A stretch of 64,000 nt of DNA from Rheinheimera tangshanensis (GTDB lineage Bacteria > Pseudomonadota > Gammaproteobacteria > Enterobacterales > Alteromonadaceae): positions 1 through 64,000 of the forward strand of contig NZ_BMLH01000003.1 in assembly GCF_014645135.1 (NCBI RefSeq), read 5' to 3'. The notes beneath the pieces were generated by a model. That model worked only from the letters and a program-made list of their open reading frames with translations, did no database searches and was not told where the DNA came from. Positions 18,911 through 29,898 of the stretch are shown one piece after another. The position numbers were made by a program, and so were the translations under genes. Position 1 is the stretch's first letter, and every line of letters begins with the position of its first letter.

Positions 18911-19783
18911 ATGAGTTGGTTAGAAAAAATTCTGCCCAGAACTTCGTCTTCATCCCGTCGTAATATTCCTGAAGGGGTCTGGACTAAATGTACCTCTTGT
19001 GACGCTGTATTGTACAAAGCAGAACTGGATCGGAACTTAGGTGTTTGTCCTAAATGTGACAACCATATGCGTATCAGTGCCAGAGACCGCATCAACAATT
19101 TTCTTGATACAGGTGGTATGGTCGAATTGGCTGCAGAGCTGGAACCTCAGGATCTGCTGAAATTTAAAGACAGCAAAAAATACAAAGACCGTATTGTTGC
19201 TGCACAAAAAGAAACCAATGAAAAAGACGCCATGGTGGTGATGCGCGGTACTTTATTGGGCATGCCAGTGGTCGTCGCTTCGTTTGAATTTGCCTTTATG
19301 GGCGGCTCTATGGCGTCTGTTGTAGGAGCTAAGTTTGTCAAAGGTGTGGAGTACGCGTTAGAACACAAAGTACCTTTTATCTGTTTCTCTGCCAGTGGTG
19401 GCGCCCGTATGCAAGAAGCTTTACTGTCTTTAATGCAAATGGCCAAAACCAGCGCGGCTTTAGCTAAATTGAGCGAAGCAGGTTTACCCTATATTTCTGT
19501 GTTGACCGACCCTACCATGGGTGGTGTGTCTGCGAGTCTGGCTATGCTGGGCGATTTAAACATTGGTGAGCCAAAGGCGCTGATAGGTTTTGCCGGTCCC
19601 CGTGTTATTGAACAGACAGTCCGCGAAAAATTACCTGAAGGTTTCCAGCGCAGTGAATTCCTGCTGGAACACGGTGCTATCGACATGATTGTTGACCGCC
19701 GCCAAATGCGCGATACAATTGCCCGACTTGTGGCTAAATTCATGCGATGGCCAGCTCCTGCCAAGGAACACCGCGTCGCCTAA
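18911..19783 (+). CDS. accD: acetyl-CoA carboxylase carboxyltransferase subunit beta
   Basis: A 290-residue AccD. It carries the N-terminal zinc ribbon (Cys27, Cys30, Cys46, Cys49) and the carboxyltransferase fold with a [15 protein letters not shown] segment. With AccA it transfers carboxyl from biotin to acetyl-CoA to give malonyl-CoA, the first step of fatty-acid synthesis. An AAGGA sequence precedes the ATG. folC starts 9 bases after its stop codon, so accD-folC-dedD form one transcription unit. Confidence 0.97.
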   Translation: MSWLEKILPRTSSSSRRNIPEGVWTKCTSCDAVLYKAELDRNLGVCPKCDNHMRISARDRINNFLDTGGMVELAAELEPQDLLKFKDSKKYKDRIVAAQKETNEKDAMVVMRGTLLGMPVVVASFEFAFMGGSMASVVGAKFVKGVEYALEHKVPFICFSASGGARMQEALLSLMQMAKTSAALAKLSEAGLPYISVLTDPTMGGVSASLAMLGDLNIGEPKALIGFAGPRVIEQTVREKLPEGFQRSEFLLEHGAIDMIVDRRQMRDTIARLVAKFMRWPAPAKEHRVA

Positions 19784-19792
19784 TAAGGTGTT

Positions 19793-21073
19793 ATGACCAA
19801 TCTTTTATCGCCTGCAAGCCAATCCTGTCAGACCCTGACGGATTGGCTTTGTTATATAGAACAAAAACATCCGCAACATCAGATTGAACTGGGATTGGGT
19901 CGTGTGCTGAAGATTGCACAGCGAGCCGATTTGCATCTGCTGCCTGGTAAAAAAATTCTGATCGCCGGCACCAATGGCAAAGGCACTACTGCCCGCGCTC
20001 TTGAGCAGCTTTGTGCTGTTCAGGGCTTGTCTGTGGGTGTCTATAGCTCGCCGCATTTATTACACTTCAACGAGCGCTTACGTATCAATGGCGAAGATGT
20101 TGCTGACAATCTTTGGTGTGATGCTTTTGCCTTTATCGAACAGCTACGCGGCGACATCGAACTGACCTACTTTGAGTTCACTACGCTGGCTTCTTTTTAT
20201 CTTTTAAAACAAATGCAACCGGACTTATGCCTGATTGAAGTGGGTTTGGGCGGTCGACTGGATGCCACTAATATCATTGAGCCGGATTTAAGCATTCTGA
20301 CCACTGTCGATTTAGATCATCAGGATTATTTAGGACCAGATAGAGAAAGCATTGGCCGCGAAAAAGCTGGGGTGTTTCGCGCAGGCAAACCTGCTGTGAT
20401 AGGGGAAACCGATATACCGCAGTCTGTATTCAAGTACAGCCGGGATGTTCAGGCTCAACTGCTTTGCATCAATACGCATTACCAGTACTTTGTCACAGAG
20501 GCGTGTTTTCATTGGCAAGGTGTGCATAATCGTCTGGATGCTTTACCTTTGACCGCTGTACCGCTACAAAATATAGCTACAGCTTTGACTGCATTGGAAG
20601 CTTTGGCTTTATTACCTTCGAAGCAACAAGCCAGCAAGGTGCTGGCTGAATTAAGTCTGCCCGGACGTATGCAATGGCTGAGTAAAACTCCTGGTATTTT
20701 ATTGGATGTGGCGCATAACCCGCAGTCGGCTGGTTATCTGGCGGCTCAGCTTGAGTTCATCAAAGCAGGTTATGCTCGGGTCCATCTGTTGGTGGGAATG
20801 CTTAAAGACAAAGACATTCAGCAAAGTCTGGCACCTTTTCATACCTTGGCTGCTCACTGGCATTTGGTGGATCTACCCGGTGCTCGTGGTGCTCAGGCTG
20901 ATTTATTAGCAAAGCATCTGCCGGCCCACAGCAGTTATTGCTGTTATGCAGATTTGGAGTCGGGTTACCAACAAGCGCTGTTATCTCTGCAGGCTAATGA
21001 TTTATTGGTGATTTTCGGCTCTTTTGTTACAGTGTCGGCAGTTCTAGCGCTGCAAAAGGAGACAGACGTATGA
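19793..21073 (+). CDS. folC: bifunctional dihydrofolate/tetrahydrofolate (folylpolyglutamate) synthase
   Basis: A 426-residue Mur-ligase-type enzyme that adds glutamate to dihydropteroate and extends the polyglutamate tail of folates. The ATP-binding loop GTNGKGTT is at residues 59-66, and the family segment LDATNIIEPD follows the central domain. Length matches E. coli FolC (422). It starts 9 bases after accD, and its last four bases overlap the start of the next gene (ATGA), so translation is probably coupled. Confidence 0.96.
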   Translation: MTNLLSPASQSCQTLTDWLCYIEQKHPQHQIELGLGRVLKIAQRADLHLLPGKKILIAGTNGKGTTARALEQLCAVQGLSVGVYSSPHLLHFNERLRINGEDVADNLWCDAFAFIEQLRGDIELTYFEFTTLASFYLLKQMQPDLCLIEVGLGGRLDATNIIEPDLSILTTVDLDHQDYLGPDRESIGREKAGVFRAGKPAVIGETDIPQSVFKYSRDVQAQLLCINTHYQYFVTEACFHWQGVHNRLDALPLTAVPLQNIATALTALEALALLPSKQQASKVLAELSLPGRMQWLSKTPGILLDVAHNPQSAGYLAAQLEFIKAGYARVHLLVGMLKDKDIQQSLAPFHTLAAHWHLVDLPGARGAQADLLAKHLPAHSSYCCYADLESGYQQALLSLQANDLLVIFGSFVTVSAVLALQKETDV

Positions 21074-21801
21074 CCAGCGCCTTTAAAAATCGCTTAATTG
21101 GCAGCAGCATTTTAATAATAGCTGCCATCGTTTTCTTACCTGATTTGCTGGATGGGCAAAAACAGGTGGTCAAAGACGAGTTTAAAGCTATTCCACAGCG
21201 TCCTGAATTTTCCACAGTACAACAGGAGCAAGTCTTTACTAAACAGCAATTAGCGGAAAAGCAGCAGGAATTATTGGCTACTCCCGTTAATCAGCCTGCT
21301 GTTGATGCAGCTTTACCGGATAATAGTTTTGCAGAGGTAACAGCCGGAGCCCCTGGCAGTGAAGCCTCGACAGATAGCGCAACTATGGTGGCGCAAGCGG
21401 CTCAAGGCACAGATACAGATCCAATACCTGTACCTACCGATAATCCTTTAGCGCCAGAGCCTGCTGTTGATCCTGTAGCTCAGTCCGTAACACCTCCAGC
21501 TACAGAAAAGCCGGTGGAGCTTAAAGGCAATCCTGCGCTGAACGAGACGGCCTGGATAGTCAGGGTCGGGAGCTTCAGCAAAGTAGATAATGCGACTGCT
21601 TTAGTGGCTAAATTAAAAGAAGCCGGTTTTACCACTTTTACCCGCTCGACCACTAACGCTCAGGGCCAGTCTATGGTCAGTGTCGTGGTGGGGCCTGAAT
21701 TGAAAAAAGAGCGTCTGGAGCAAAAATTACCTCAACTACAGCAACTGACCGGGACTGCGGGTCTGAAGTTGACTGCTTTTAAGCCTATCGAAAATAATTA
21801 G
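21070..21801 (+). CDS. dedD: DedD-like SPOR domain protein
   Basis: A 243-residue protein with an N-terminal membrane anchor (about residues 8-26), a long linker rich in Pro, Ala and Thr, and a C-terminal SPOR domain (from about residue 160, AWIVRVGSFSKVDNATALVAKL). SPOR domains bind denuded septal peptidoglycan; DedD is a non-essential cell-division protein in E. coli. The linker is poorly conserved, so the name rests on the SPOR domain and on the position between folC and cvpA. The start overlaps folC by four bases. Confidence 0.85.
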   Translation: MTSAFKNRLIGSSILIIAAIVFLPDLLDGQKQVVKDEFKAIPQRPEFSTVQQEQVFTKQQLAEKQQELLATPVNQPAVDAALPDNSFAEVTAGAPGSEASTDSATMVAQAAQGTDTDPIPVPTDNPLAPEPAVDPVAQSVTPPATEKPVELKGNPALNETAWIVRVGSFSKVDNATALVAKLKEAGFTTFTRSTTNAQGQSMVSVVVGPELKKERLEQKLPQLQQLTGTAGLKLTAFKPIENN

Positions 21802-21822
21802 GTGTTATGGCGCGTGTTTTGG

Positions 21823-21828
21823 TAGAAT
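21823..21828 (+). promoter_or_regulatory. probable promoter -10 element for cvpA-purF
   Basis: TAGAAT preceded by TGG makes an extended -10 (TGnTAGAAT), followed by a GC-rich GCGCGCC. It lies 33 bases before the cvpA start. No clear -35 box is seen. Confidence 0.5.
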
Positions 21829-21860
21829 GCGCGCCGTCCTTAAGCATCCTTTGGTAGCAA

Positions 21861-22349
21861 ATGGTTTGGATTGATTATGCCATTCTGGCAATTATCTCTC
21901 TGTCGACTGTCATCAGTCTGGTCAGGGGATTTGCCAAAGAAGCGGTTTCTCTGATTATCTGGATACTGGCCTTTTTTGTGGCTAGTTATTACTACCCCTA
22001 TCTGGCAACCTATTTCACTGAATTGCAAGACGCACTGGTGCGAAATGCGGTTTCTATTGCCGTTCTGTTTATCTCTACTCTTATCCTTGGTGCCTTAATT
22101 AATTACCTGATTGGCCGCTTGGTGGAATCTACAGGTTTATCCGGCACAGACCGATTACTTGGCCTGATCTTTGGCGCCCTGCGTGGTGTGCTGGTGGTCA
22201 GTGCATTGTTATTTTTCCTGGATGCGTTTACCAGCGCCGATCAAAGCGAATGGTGGCAAGCGTCCAAACTAATACCCGAATTTGGTTTTATCATTGAATG
22301 GTTTTTTGAGTACATCAAAGCCCATTCCAGTTTTATGCAGCGACCCTAA
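21861..22349 (+). CDS. cvpA: CvpA family membrane protein
   Basis: A 162-residue inner-membrane protein with four predicted hydrophobic segments and the family N-terminus [15 protein letters not shown]. In E. coli it is needed for colicin V production and lies in an operon with purF; its exact function is unresolved. It lies 21 bases before purF, so the two are co-transcribed. The ribosome site is weak. Confidence 0.94.
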   Translation: MVWIDYAILAIISLSTVISLVRGFAKEAVSLIIWILAFFVASYYYPYLATYFTELQDALVRNAVSIAVLFISTLILGALINYLIGRLVESTGLSGTDRLLGLIFGALRGVLVVSALLFFLDAFTSADQSEWWQASKLIPEFGFIIEWFFEYIKAHSSFMQRP

Positions 22350-22369
22350 GCGTGGCGAGGAAATAATCG

Positions 22370-23884
22370 ATGTGTGGTATTGTTGGAATCGTAGGTAAGT
22401 ATCCGGTCAATCAGGCGTTGTACGACGGTTTAACTGTGTTGCAGCACCGTGGTCAGGATGCCGCCGGCATAGTGACAGTAGACAACAAAACCTTACGCTT
22501 ACGCAAAGCCAATGGCTTAGTGAAAGACGTATTTGAAGCCCGCCATATGCAGCGTTTGTCTGGCAATATGGGCATAGGTCATGTGCGTTATCCAACAGCA
22601 GGTTCTGCCAGCACGGCCGAAGCTCAGCCGTTTTATACCAATAGCCCTTTTGGTATAGCCCTGGCACATAACGGCAACCTGACCAATTCTGAAGAATTAA
22701 AAGACGAGTTATTCCGAACGGCCCGTCGTCATGTCAATACCAACTCCGACTCAGAAGCACTGTTAAACGCTTTTGCCCATGAGCTGGATATTCATGCCGA
22801 TATGCATGTAAATCCTGACCATATTTTCCGTGCTGTAGCCAATTTACACCGTAAAATCCGCGGTGGTTATGCGGTAGTAGCGGTCGTCATTGGCCATGGT
22901 TTAGTGGCCTTTCGTGATCCAAACGGTATCCGTCCTTTAGTAATGGGAAAACGCGAGACAGCGCTTGGCACTGAGTATATGGTGGCTTCTGAAAGTGTGG
23001 CTTTGGATGCAGATGGTTTTACTGTATTGCGTGATATCGCGCCTGGTGAAGCTGTGTACATCACTGAAGATGGTCAGCTGTTCAGCCAGCAATGTGCTGA
23101 AAACCCAAGTTATGCCCCATGTATTTTTGAATATGTATATTTTGCCCGTCCGGATTCCACCATAGACAATGTATCTGTGTATGCATCCCGCGTGGCTATG
23201 GGTAAAAAGCTCGGTGAGAAAATCAAAAAAGAATGGGCGCATTTAGATATTGATGTGGTCATTCCAATTCCTGAAACCAGTAACGATGCTGCTTTACAAA
23301 TTGCGCATGAGTTAGGTTTGCCATACCGTCAGGGTTATGTGAAAAACCGTTACATTGGTCGTACTTTTATTATGCCGGGTCAAGGCGAACGTAAAAAGTC
23401 AGTCAAACGTAAACTAAATGCGATTTGGCAGGAATTCAAAGGTAAAAACGTTTTGCTGGTGGATGACTCTATAGTACGTGGTACTACCTCAGAGCAAATC
23501 ATTGATATGGCACGCGAAGCAGGTGCGAAAAAAGTGTATTTCGCCTCTGCTGCTCCGGAAATTCGTTTCCCGAATGTCTATGGTATTGATATGCCTTCGG
23601 CCAACGAGCTGATTGCTCATGGTCATGATGTCGAAAGCATCTGCAAAATCATTGGTGCTGATGGGTTGATTTTCCAGTCGCTGGAAGACTTAGTGGATGC
23701 AGTACGTTCACAAAATCCGGAACTGAAGCGTTTTGAAACCTCGGTGTTTGATGGTGTTTATGTAACCAACGACATCGACCAGGCTTATTTAAACCGTTTG
23801 GATGCACAACGTAACGAAGCGTCCAAACGTAAAAAAGAAGCTGAGTTGTCTGCAAGTTTAGAATTACATAACGAAGGTAATTAA
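22370..23884 (+). CDS. purF: amidophosphoribosyltransferase
   Basis: A 504-residue enzyme that makes 5-phosphoribosylamine from PRPP and glutamine, the first committed step of purine synthesis. The N-terminal nucleophile Cys2 (MCGIVGIVG) and the glutaminase domain are followed by a phosphoribosyltransferase domain with the PRPP loop [17 protein letters not shown] lies before the ATG. Two later purine genes, purM and purN, lie 10 kb downstream on the other strand. A strong terminator follows. Confidence 0.97.
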   Translation: MCGIVGIVGKYPVNQALYDGLTVLQHRGQDAAGIVTVDNKTLRLRKANGLVKDVFEARHMQRLSGNMGIGHVRYPTAGSASTAEAQPFYTNSPFGIALAHNGNLTNSEELKDELFRTARRHVNTNSDSEALLNAFAHELDIHADMHVNPDHIFRAVANLHRKIRGGYAVVAVVIGHGLVAFRDPNGIRPLVMGKRETALGTEYMVASESVALDADGFTVLRDIAPGEAVYITEDGQLFSQQCAENPSYAPCIFEYVYFARPDSTIDNVSVYASRVAMGKKLGEKIKKEWAHLDIDVVIPIPETSNDAALQIAHELGLPYRQGYVKNRYIGRTFIMPGQGERKKSVKRKLNAIWQEFKGKNVLLVDDSIVRGTTSEQIIDMAREAGAKKVYFASAAPEIRFPNVYGIDMPSANELIAHGHDVESICKIIGADGLIFQSLEDLVDAVRSQNPELKRFETSVFDGVYVTNDIDQAYLNRLDAQRNEASKRKKEAELSASLELHNEGN

Positions 23885-23911
23885 TAGACTTGATTTAGTC
23901 TGATGAAATTA

Positions 23912-23940
23912 AAAAGGGCCGGTTTTTAACCGGCCCTTTT
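23912..23940. terminator. bidirectional terminator between purF and the Yip1 gene
   Basis: Perfect 13-base arms (23912-23924 and 23928-23940) with loop TTT. There is an A-run on the left and a T-run on the right, so it suits both the purF transcript and the converging minus-strand gene. Confidence 0.92.
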
Positions 23941-23965
23941 GTTGTTAAAGAAGTACGTCAAACCA

Positions 23966-24565
23966 TTAGTGTGTAAAGGCTGGACCAAAGCCAGAGCTCC
24001 ACAGAATTGCTGTTGCTGTCATCACGCAAACCAGCAGTATCAAGCCTGTGGTAACCACTGAGCTGGCGTAAATAAAGCCACGTTCTTCAGGAATATGCAT
24101 CAAAATTGGCACGCCCACATACAACAAATACACTGAATAGGTTAAGCCTGCCAACCCCACCAGCATGACAAACCAAAGCTCAGGGAACAAAGCGGCAAAG
24201 CCCACCATAAAAAGTGGTGTTGAGGTGTAGGACGCGAGCTCCAACGTTTGGGTGTAGGTAGGTTCAGCACCAAAAGTATGAGCCATCCAATGGGCCAGAT
24301 AAGCCAGCGCAAAAACACCACCAATCAAAGCTACATACATAGCGGATGAGAGCATTAAGGCACTGTCTGCTGTCAATCGTATTGGCTCACCTACACCAAT
24401 ACTCCAGCCGATATGTACCGCTGAATAATAAGCGCAAATAGAGGGAATTAAGGCGACTAGCAAGATGTGAATTAAACTGTATCTGAAACTCTCGTGACGT
24501 GCGTCTATCGTATGCCATTCTTCTTTGGGATGGGCATACAGCCCCCATAAGTGATTTAAAATCAT
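23966..24565 (-). CDS. Yip1 family inner-membrane protein
   Basis: A 199-residue protein with about five hydrophobic segments; the order and the motifs near the N-terminus (HLWGLYAHPKEEW) fit the Yip1/DUF1282 family (E. coli YohC type). The function is unknown. AAGGA precedes the ATG. It is flanked by the purF terminator on one side and a 133-base gap before miaE on the other, so it is probably transcribed alone. Confidence 0.8.
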   Translation of the reverse strand: MILNHLWGLYAHPKEEWHTIDARHESFRYSLIHILLVALIPSICAYYSAVHIGWSIGVGEPIRLTADSALMLSSAMYVALIGGVFALAYLAHWMAHTFGAEPTYTQTLELASYTSTPLFMVGFAALFPELWFVMLVGLAGLTYSVYLLYVGVPILMHIPEERGFIYASSVVTTGLILLVCVMTATAILWSSGFGPAFTH

Positions 24566-24698
24566 AGTTGTTATCCTTGGCTACTACGTTGTTCATTTCA
24601 GGGCCTTAACAAACCCTTACCTTTGTTATGGCTAATAGAAGCGGGTTCGTCAAGTTTAGAAGAGAAAATCTCTGAGGAAGCAAGGACGCATGCACCAG

Positions 24699-25496
24699 CT
24701 ATGCTTGCTGATGCGTCTGAAAAGGGCTGAAAGGCAGAGTTACTGGAGCGCCACTATGGAATTTAAAATCCGGATCCGTTGTTGAAATCAGCTCTGCTTC
24801 AAGTTTGCCAAAAAAATCTACCCGTGGCGTGATATCTGTTTTGGAGATCACCTGAGCCAGTTCCAGATAGTCAGCAAAATGTCGTGCTTCTGAGCGTAAT
24901 AAGGAGGTATAAAAGCTGGCTAGCTCTGGATCAACACATTCCGCCAGCCTGGCGAAACGCTCACAGGAGCGGGCTTCGATATAAGCACCACAGATCAGTT
25001 TATCGATCAGAATTTGTGGCTCATGGGTTTTGCAGTTCTGGATAAGCGTCCTGGCGTAACGGCTGGCGCTGATATTTTCATAAGGAATACCGCGTGCCTG
25101 CATTATTTCCAGTACCTGACAAAAGTGGTGCAGCTCTTCACGAATTAACAACACCATACGGTCGATAATACGATCGGAGTGCGCAAAATCAGAACGACCA
25201 ATAATACTTTTGTTTAGTTTTTCAGCCTGCTTTAATCCCTGAATATCACCGTCAAAACGATAGGCGAAATCTTCAAAAGGTTTCAGCCAATTCAGTAGGG
25301 TGAAAGAGCTTTCTTTGTCGCAGGCATAACGGCGTAGCAGATACATAGCGGTTTGCGCCGCTTTTAATTCGCAAATTAAGTGGTCTTGTAATAAAACCGC
25401 CAACCGCTCAGGTCTCTGCGCTTCGGTTATCCAGCTATCCGGGGTTTCACACTGTAAAAACTGATGAATGGGCTGAAGTAATTCGGTAAAACTCAT
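24699..25496 (-). CDS. miaE: tRNA-(ms2io6A37) hydroxylase MiaE
   Basis: A 265-residue non-haem diiron enzyme with a ferritin-like helical fold. It hydroxylates the isopentenyl group of ms2i6A37 in tRNAs that read codons starting with U. Diiron ligand segments are visible as REELHHF and RSEARHF, the paired ExxH motifs of the family. The upstream frame is open, but the ATG at 25496 gives the family N-terminus MSFTELLQPI. It lies 13 bases after lpxH, so it is probably the third gene of ppiB-lpxH-miaE. E. coli lacks this gene. Confidence 0.93.
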   Translation of the reverse strand: MSFTELLQPIHQFLQCETPDSWITEAQRPERLAVLLQDHLICELKAAQTAMYLLRRYACDKESSFTLLNWLKPFEDFAYRFDGDIQGLKQAEKLNKSIIGRSDFAHSDRIIDRMVLLIREELHHFCQVLEIMQARGIPYENISASRYARTLIQNCKTHEPQILIDKLICGAYIEARSCERFARLAECVDPELASFYTSLLRSEARHFADYLELAQVISKTDITPRVDFFGKLEAELISTTDPDFKFHSGAPVTLPFSPFQTHQQA

Positions 25497-25509
25497 AAAG
25501 ATCTCAGCA

Positions 25510-26253
25510 TTAAACCTGGGGCAAGGGGTTGAAGTACAGTTGCCAGCCGTCCGCTGACACATCTAAATAAGAACTCTGACTGTACCAGTCGCCTAACACA
25601 TAACGTTGAGCTGCACTGCCATCGGCAAGTTCTAACTGATGCACCATTGGCCTGTGGGTATGACCATGAATTAAATGTTGCACCTGATACTGAGCCATCA
25701 CTTTAGGCACTTCATCTGGCGTGACATCCATAATGTCAGAGGTTTTGCCTTTTTTGTCCATAGCGCTGACACGACGGGCTTTGCGAGCCAGATGTTGTCG
25801 ATACCATAGCGGTAAAGACAATATGAGCTTTTGCCACCATTTTTGGTCCCACCAGGCGCGAAACTTCTGATAGCCAATATCCAGGGTGCATAGTGAATCA
25901 CCGTGCATCAGTAAAGTGTGCGTGCCGTATAAATTGACCACAGTCAGAGGCGCAAGCAATTGCATGCCTGAGCGCTTAGCAAAATTTTTTCCGAGTAAAA
26001 AGTCGCGGTTGCCATGACAAAAATACACCGGCACAGCCTGAGCTGTTAAAGCTTTGATCGCTGTTGCAACTTCAGTCAGTAAAGGCGAGGGGTTATCATC
26101 GCCAATCCAGACTTCAAACAAATCACCCAGAATATAGAGCGCATCCGCATCAATAGCTTTTTGCTGCAAAAAAAGCAAAAACGCCGCGGTAATATCCGGG
26201 CGTTGTTCGCTTAAATGCAGATCGGCAATAAAAAGGCTGTGGCCTTTAGCCAT
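25510..26253 (-). CDS. lpxH: UDP-2,3-diacylglucosamine diphosphatase
   Basis: A 247-residue calcineurin-type phosphoesterase that hydrolyses UDP-2,3-diacylglucosamine to lipid X and UMP in lipid A synthesis. The metal motifs are seen in order: [33 protein letters not shown] and HGHTHRP. It starts inside the end of ppiB (8-base overlap), the same ppiB-lpxH pairing as in E. coli. Confidence 0.96.
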   Translation of the reverse strand: MAKGHSLFIADLHLSEQRPDITAAFLLFLQQKAIDADALYILGDLFEVWIGDDNPSPLLTEVATAIKALTAQAVPVYFCHGNRDFLLGKNFAKRSGMQLLAPLTVVNLYGTHTLLMHGDSLCTLDIGYQKFRAWWDQKWWQKLILSLPLWYRQHLARKARRVSAMDKKGKTSDIMDVTPDEVPKVMAQYQVQHLIHGHTHRPMVHQLELADGSAAQRYVLGDWYSQSSYLDVSADGWQLYFNPLPQV

Positions 26254-26740
26254 GGATTTCTGCTTTTTCGATGATCACGGCATCATTGGGTACATCTGCA
26301 TGACCAAACTTGCGTCCTGTCGACACAGTTTTGATTTTGTTCACCACGTCCATACCTTCGACCACTTCGCCAAAGACGCAGTAGCCCCAGCCTTGTGAAG
26401 TTTCTGAGCTGAAATCTAAAAAGTCGTTATTGGCTACGTTAATAAAGAACTGGCAGGTGGCCGAATGCGGATCGCTGGTGCGGGCCATAGCTATAGTGCC
26501 GGCTTTGTTGGCTACTTTGTTATTGGCTTCGTTTTTGATTGGTTTGCCTGGTTCTTTTTGTTCCATATCAGGCGTGAAACCACCGCCTTGGATCATAAAA
26601 CCATTGATTACACGATGAAAAATGGTGTTGTCATAAAAACCTTCTTTGACGTAATTCAGGAAGTTTTCTACTGTCGCAGGGGCTTTGTCGGCAAATAATG
26701 CCAGTTTAATAACACCAAAATTGGTATGTAAGCTAACCAT
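26246..26740 (-). CDS. ppiB: peptidyl-prolyl cis-trans isomerase B (cyclophilin)
   Basis: A 164-residue cytoplasmic cyclophilin. The isomerase core is visible ([15 protein letters not shown] and [18 protein letters not shown]). No signal peptide, so PpiB rather than PpiA. The frame is open 26 codons further, but the ATG at 26740 has GGAG at good spacing. It is the first gene of ppiB-lpxH-miaE and is divergent from cysS, as in E. coli. Confidence 0.95.
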   Translation of the reverse strand: MVSLHTNFGVIKLALFADKAPATVENFLNYVKEGFYDNTIFHRVINGFMIQGGGFTPDMEQKEPGKPIKNEANNKVANKAGTIAMARTSDPHSATCQFFINVANNDFLDFSSETSQGWGYCVFGEVVEGMDVVNKIKTVSTGRKFGHADVPNDAVIIEKAEIHG

Positions 26741-26921
26741 GATGATCTCCTCAAGCTCAAAAATGGCGATAGTGTACCGCAGCTGCGTCTTATACCCAAG
26801 TAACTTCAGGGAATGCATTCAGTAAATTACAAAGCAACAAAGCGAGGATAGCTCAAGGCATTTGCTGATGTTACACTGTTGCACTTTGTGATTGCTGTTT
26901 TGATGATTTTCCGAGGAGCCC

Positions 26922-28301
26922 ATGCTGCAGATTTTTAATACCCTGACCCGTAAAAAAGAGTCCTTTGTGCCTTTAGTCCCTGGCAAAGTTTCTATGTATG
27001 TCTGCGGCATCACTATTTATGATTTCTGTCATGTTGGCCACGCCCGTACTTATGTTGCTTTTGATGTGATGAACCGTTACTTACGTTTTTGCGGTTATGA
27101 CGTCACTTATGTGCGTAATATCACAGATGTAGACGACAAAATCATCAAAAGAGCCAATGAAAACGGTGAAAGCTGCGACGCTTTAACGGCCCGTTATACG
27201 GTTGCTATGCATGATGACTTTCATGCGCTGGGATTAATGCCTGCCGACATTGAACCTCGTGTTACCACTCATATGGCTGAAATCATTGAACTGATTGAAA
27301 CCTTAGTGGCTAAAGGTTACGCCTACATAGCCTCTGACGGTGACGTACTGTTTGATGTCAGTAAATATGAGGCGTACGGCCAGCTCAGCCAGCAGAACCT
27401 GGACATGCTGCAATCCGGCGCCCGGGTGGAAATTGATCAGGCCAAAGATGATCCGCTGGATTTTGTATTGTGGAAAATGGCTAAACCCAATGAGCCAAGC
27501 TGGTCATCACCTTGGGGTGAAGGCCGTCCAGGTTGGCATATCGAATGTTCGGCTATGAGTGCAAAGCACTTAGGTAAGCATTTTGATATTCACGGTGGTG
27601 GTTCAGATTTACAGTTCCCGCACCATGAAAACGAAATCGCCCAGTCCTGCTGTGCCCATGACACTCCATACGTCAATACCTGGATCCATACAGGTATGGT
27701 GCAGGTGGATAAAGAAAAGATGTCTAAATCTTTAGGCAACTTCTTTACTGTCAAAGATGTACTGGCAGATTACAACGCGGAGGCCGTGCGTTATTTCCTG
27801 ATCTCCAGCCATTACCGTAGTCAGCTGAACTACTCAGCGGAAAACTTGCAGCAGGCACATGCAGCGTTAGGCCGTCTGTACACAGCATTGCGTGGAGTAA
27901 AACCTGCGACAGATGTTGATATGAATAACGATTACGTCAACACCTTCCGTGCAGCTATGGATGATGACTTCAATACAGCTCTGGCTTTGCCTGTGTTATT
28001 TGAACTGGCGCGTGATATCAATAAAGAAAAAGCCACAGACTCAGCCAAAGCTTCACAGCTCGCTGGCCTGCTTATTAAACTTGGCGGTGTGATGGGGATT
28101 TTGCAGGGCGATGCAGAAACCTTTCTACAGTCAGGTACAGATTCAGATGACGTGGCTGAAATTGAAGCCTTGATTGCACAGCGTAATACTGCACGCGCGA
28201 ACAAAGACTGGGCTGCAGCTGATGCTGCCCGCGATGCTTTAGTGGCTAAGGGTATTATTCTGGAAGATAAGGCAGGTGTGACCACCTGGCGTCGGGGTTA
28301 A
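26922..28301 (+). CDS. cysS: cysteine--tRNA ligase
   Basis: A 459-residue class I synthetase. The HIGH-type motif is HVGH (His37), a zinc-binding Cys28 precedes it, and KMSKS lies at about residues 266-270. A GAGG sequence precedes the ATG. A strong terminator separates its end from folD, which is read in the opposite direction. Confidence 0.97.
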   Translation: MLQIFNTLTRKKESFVPLVPGKVSMYVCGITIYDFCHVGHARTYVAFDVMNRYLRFCGYDVTYVRNITDVDDKIIKRANENGESCDALTARYTVAMHDDFHALGLMPADIEPRVTTHMAEIIELIETLVAKGYAYIASDGDVLFDVSKYEAYGQLSQQNLDMLQSGARVEIDQAKDDPLDFVLWKMAKPNEPSWSSPWGEGRPGWHIECSAMSAKHLGKHFDIHGGGSDLQFPHHENEIAQSCCAHDTPYVNTWIHTGMVQVDKEKMSKSLGNFFTVKDVLADYNAEAVRYFLISSHYRSQLNYSAENLQQAHAALGRLYTALRGVKPATDVDMNNDYVNTFRAAMDDDFNTALALPVLFELARDINKEKATDSAKASQLAGLLIKLGGVMGILQGDAETFLQSGTDSDDVAEIEALIAQRNTARANKDWAAADAARDALVAKGIILEDKAGVTTWRRG

Positions 28302-28315
28302 ATAGTTTCCACGAA

Positions 28316-28345
28316 AAAGGGGCAGAGTTTTAGCTCTGCCCCTTT
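28316..28345. terminator. bidirectional terminator between cysS and folD
   Basis: Perfect 12-base arms (28316-28327 and 28334-28345) with a 6-base loop. There is an A-run to the left and Ts to the right, so it can serve both converging genes. Confidence 0.92.
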
Positions 28346-28367
28346 ATTCATTTATGGCTGCATCTGA

Positions 28368-29225
28368 TTATTGATCGTGGAACTGCTCGCAAGCTTCCAA
28401 AGTATTTTCAATCAGACAGGCCACTGTCATAGGGCCTACACCACCAGGCACTGGCGTAATGAAACGCGCATGCTCTTTGGCTTTATCAAATTCAACGTCA
28501 CCCACCAGTTTGCCGGATTCCAAACGGTTAATACCAACATCAATCACCAGTGCACCAGGTTTAATCCAGTCTCCCGGAATAAATTCAGGTTTACCCACAG
28601 CTACTACCACTAAATCAGCACGGCGCACATGCTGCTCAAGCTGCTTGGTGAACTTATGACAGACGGTGGTCGTGCAACCAGCTAATAATAGCTCCAGCGC
28701 CATAGGACGACCGACGATATTAGAGGCACCTACAACTACTGCATCCATGCCACGGATTTGAATCCCCGTGCTTTGCAACAGCTTAATGATGCCTTTAGGC
28801 GTGCAAGGACGCAGGGCAGGCATACGCTGCGCTAAACGACCAATATTATAAGGGTGGAAACCATCGACATCTTTCAGTGGATTGATACGTTCCAGAATAG
28901 CCGAAGCGTCTAAACCTGCCGGCAGAGGCAATTGCACCAGAATACCGTCTACTTTGTTATCTGCGTTTAAGCTGTCGATTAAATCAAAGAGCTCTTGTTG
29001 AGTGGTGCTTGATGGCAAATCATAAGAGAAAGATACAAAACCTACTTCTTCACAGGCTTTACGTTTACTGCCTACATAGACCTGAGAGGCTGCATCCATA
29101 CCTACCAGTACCACGGCAAGGCCTGGGGCTCTTTTTCCTGCTGCAAGGCGTTGCTGAACCCTTAATGCGACCTGTTGACGGGTAGATTGTGCTACCGCTT
29201 TGCCATCTATGATTTGTGCTGCCAT
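28368..29225 (-). CDS. folD: methylenetetrahydrofolate dehydrogenase/cyclohydrolase
   Basis: A 285-residue bifunctional enzyme that interconverts 5,10-methylene-, 5,10-methenyl- and 10-formyl-tetrahydrofolate. The catalytic region [14 protein letters not shown], the NADP-binding segment [16 protein letters not shown] and [10 protein letters not shown] are present. It supplies formyl groups to PurN, encoded 5 kb away. It is transcribed alone; the 243-base gap upstream holds its promoter and that of the tRNA cluster. Confidence 0.97.
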   Translation of the reverse strand: MAAQIIDGKAVAQSTRQQVALRVQQRLAAGKRAPGLAVVLVGMDAASQVYVGSKRKACEEVGFVSFSYDLPSSTTQQELFDLIDSLNADNKVDGILVQLPLPAGLDASAILERINPLKDVDGFHPYNIGRLAQRMPALRPCTPKGIIKLLQSTGIQIRGMDAVVVGASNIVGRPMALELLLAGCTTTVCHKFTKQLEQHVRRADLVVVAVGKPEFIPGDWIKPGALVIDVGINRLESGKLVGDVEFDKAKEHARFITPVPGGVGPMTVACLIENTLEACEQFHDQ

Positions 29226-29410
29226 AAAACTGCTCTGTTGACCTGAAATCTGAGGATTTGTATTTTCGCACAGCTACGGCAAAGAGGCCAAGCAGATCAG
29301 TTTAAGTCGCGTAAAAAGTTAAAAAATCAGCATATTTTCACCGTATTGGTCGCTTTTGTAGCAAATGGGTTCAAATATTAAGCAATCAGTTTTTTAGCTG
29401 CAAAAAAGGT

Positions 29411-29439
29411 TTGACGCTCCAAGGCTTGGGCTGTAATAT
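29411..29439 (+). promoter_or_regulatory. promoter of the Pro-Arg-His-Pro tRNA cluster
   Basis: TTGACG (29411-29416), a 17-base spacer and TAATAT (29434-29439), followed by a GC-rich stretch like the discriminator of stable-RNA promoters. It lies 29 bases before the first tRNA. Confidence 0.8.
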
Positions 29440-29468
29440 TCCGCCCCGTTGCAGTAGTGTAGCGAAGT

Positions 29469-29545
29469 CGGTGATTAGCGCAGCTTGGTAGCGCACTTGG
29501 TTTGGGTCCAAGGGGTCGCAAGTTCGAATCTTGCATCACCGACCA
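29469..29545 (+). tRNA. tRNA-Pro(UGG), copy 1
   Basis: 77 bases with encoded CCA. Acceptor arms CGGTGAT and ATCACCG pair, including the C1-G72 pair typical of bacterial tRNA-Pro. The anticodon is TGG. An identical copy lies at 29781-29857. Confidence 0.97.
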
Positions 29546-29574
29546 TTTAAGAGAGCCTAACGGCCTCGAATTTG

Positions 29575-29651
<77 letters not shown>

Positions 29652-29683
29652 TTGCAACAAGTAAGATAGTAAAGTTCTACCGT

Positions 29684-29760
29684 GGTGGCTGTAGCTCAGT
29701 TGGTAGAGTCCCGGATTGTGATTCCGGTTGTCGTGGGTTCGAGCCCCATCAGCCACCCCA
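29684..29760 (+). tRNA. tRNA-His(GUG)
   Basis: 77 bases including the extra 5' G (position -1) that marks tRNA-His, and encoded CCA. The anticodon is GTG. It lies 32 bases after tRNA-Arg. Confidence 0.97.
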
Positions 29761-29780
29761 TTTTAGACTGGTTTATATGT

Positions 29781-29857
29781 CGGTGATTAGCGCAGCTTGG
29801 TAGCGCACTTGGTTTGGGTCCAAGGGGTCGCAAGTTCGAATCTTGCATCACCGACCA
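29781..29857 (+). tRNA. tRNA-Pro(UGG), copy 2
   Basis: 77 bases, identical to the first copy at 29469-29545, with encoded CCA and anticodon TGG. It is the last tRNA of the cluster and is followed by a terminator. Confidence 0.97.
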
Positions 29858-29876
29858 TTCTCTATCTAAAAACAAT

Positions 29877-29898
29877 AACAGCAGCAATGCTGTTTTTT
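29877..29898 (+). terminator. rho-independent terminator of the tRNA cluster
   Basis: A 7-bp hairpin (29877-29883 with 29888-29894) with loop GCAA, followed by Ts to 29898. It begins 20 bases after the last tRNA. Confidence 0.85.
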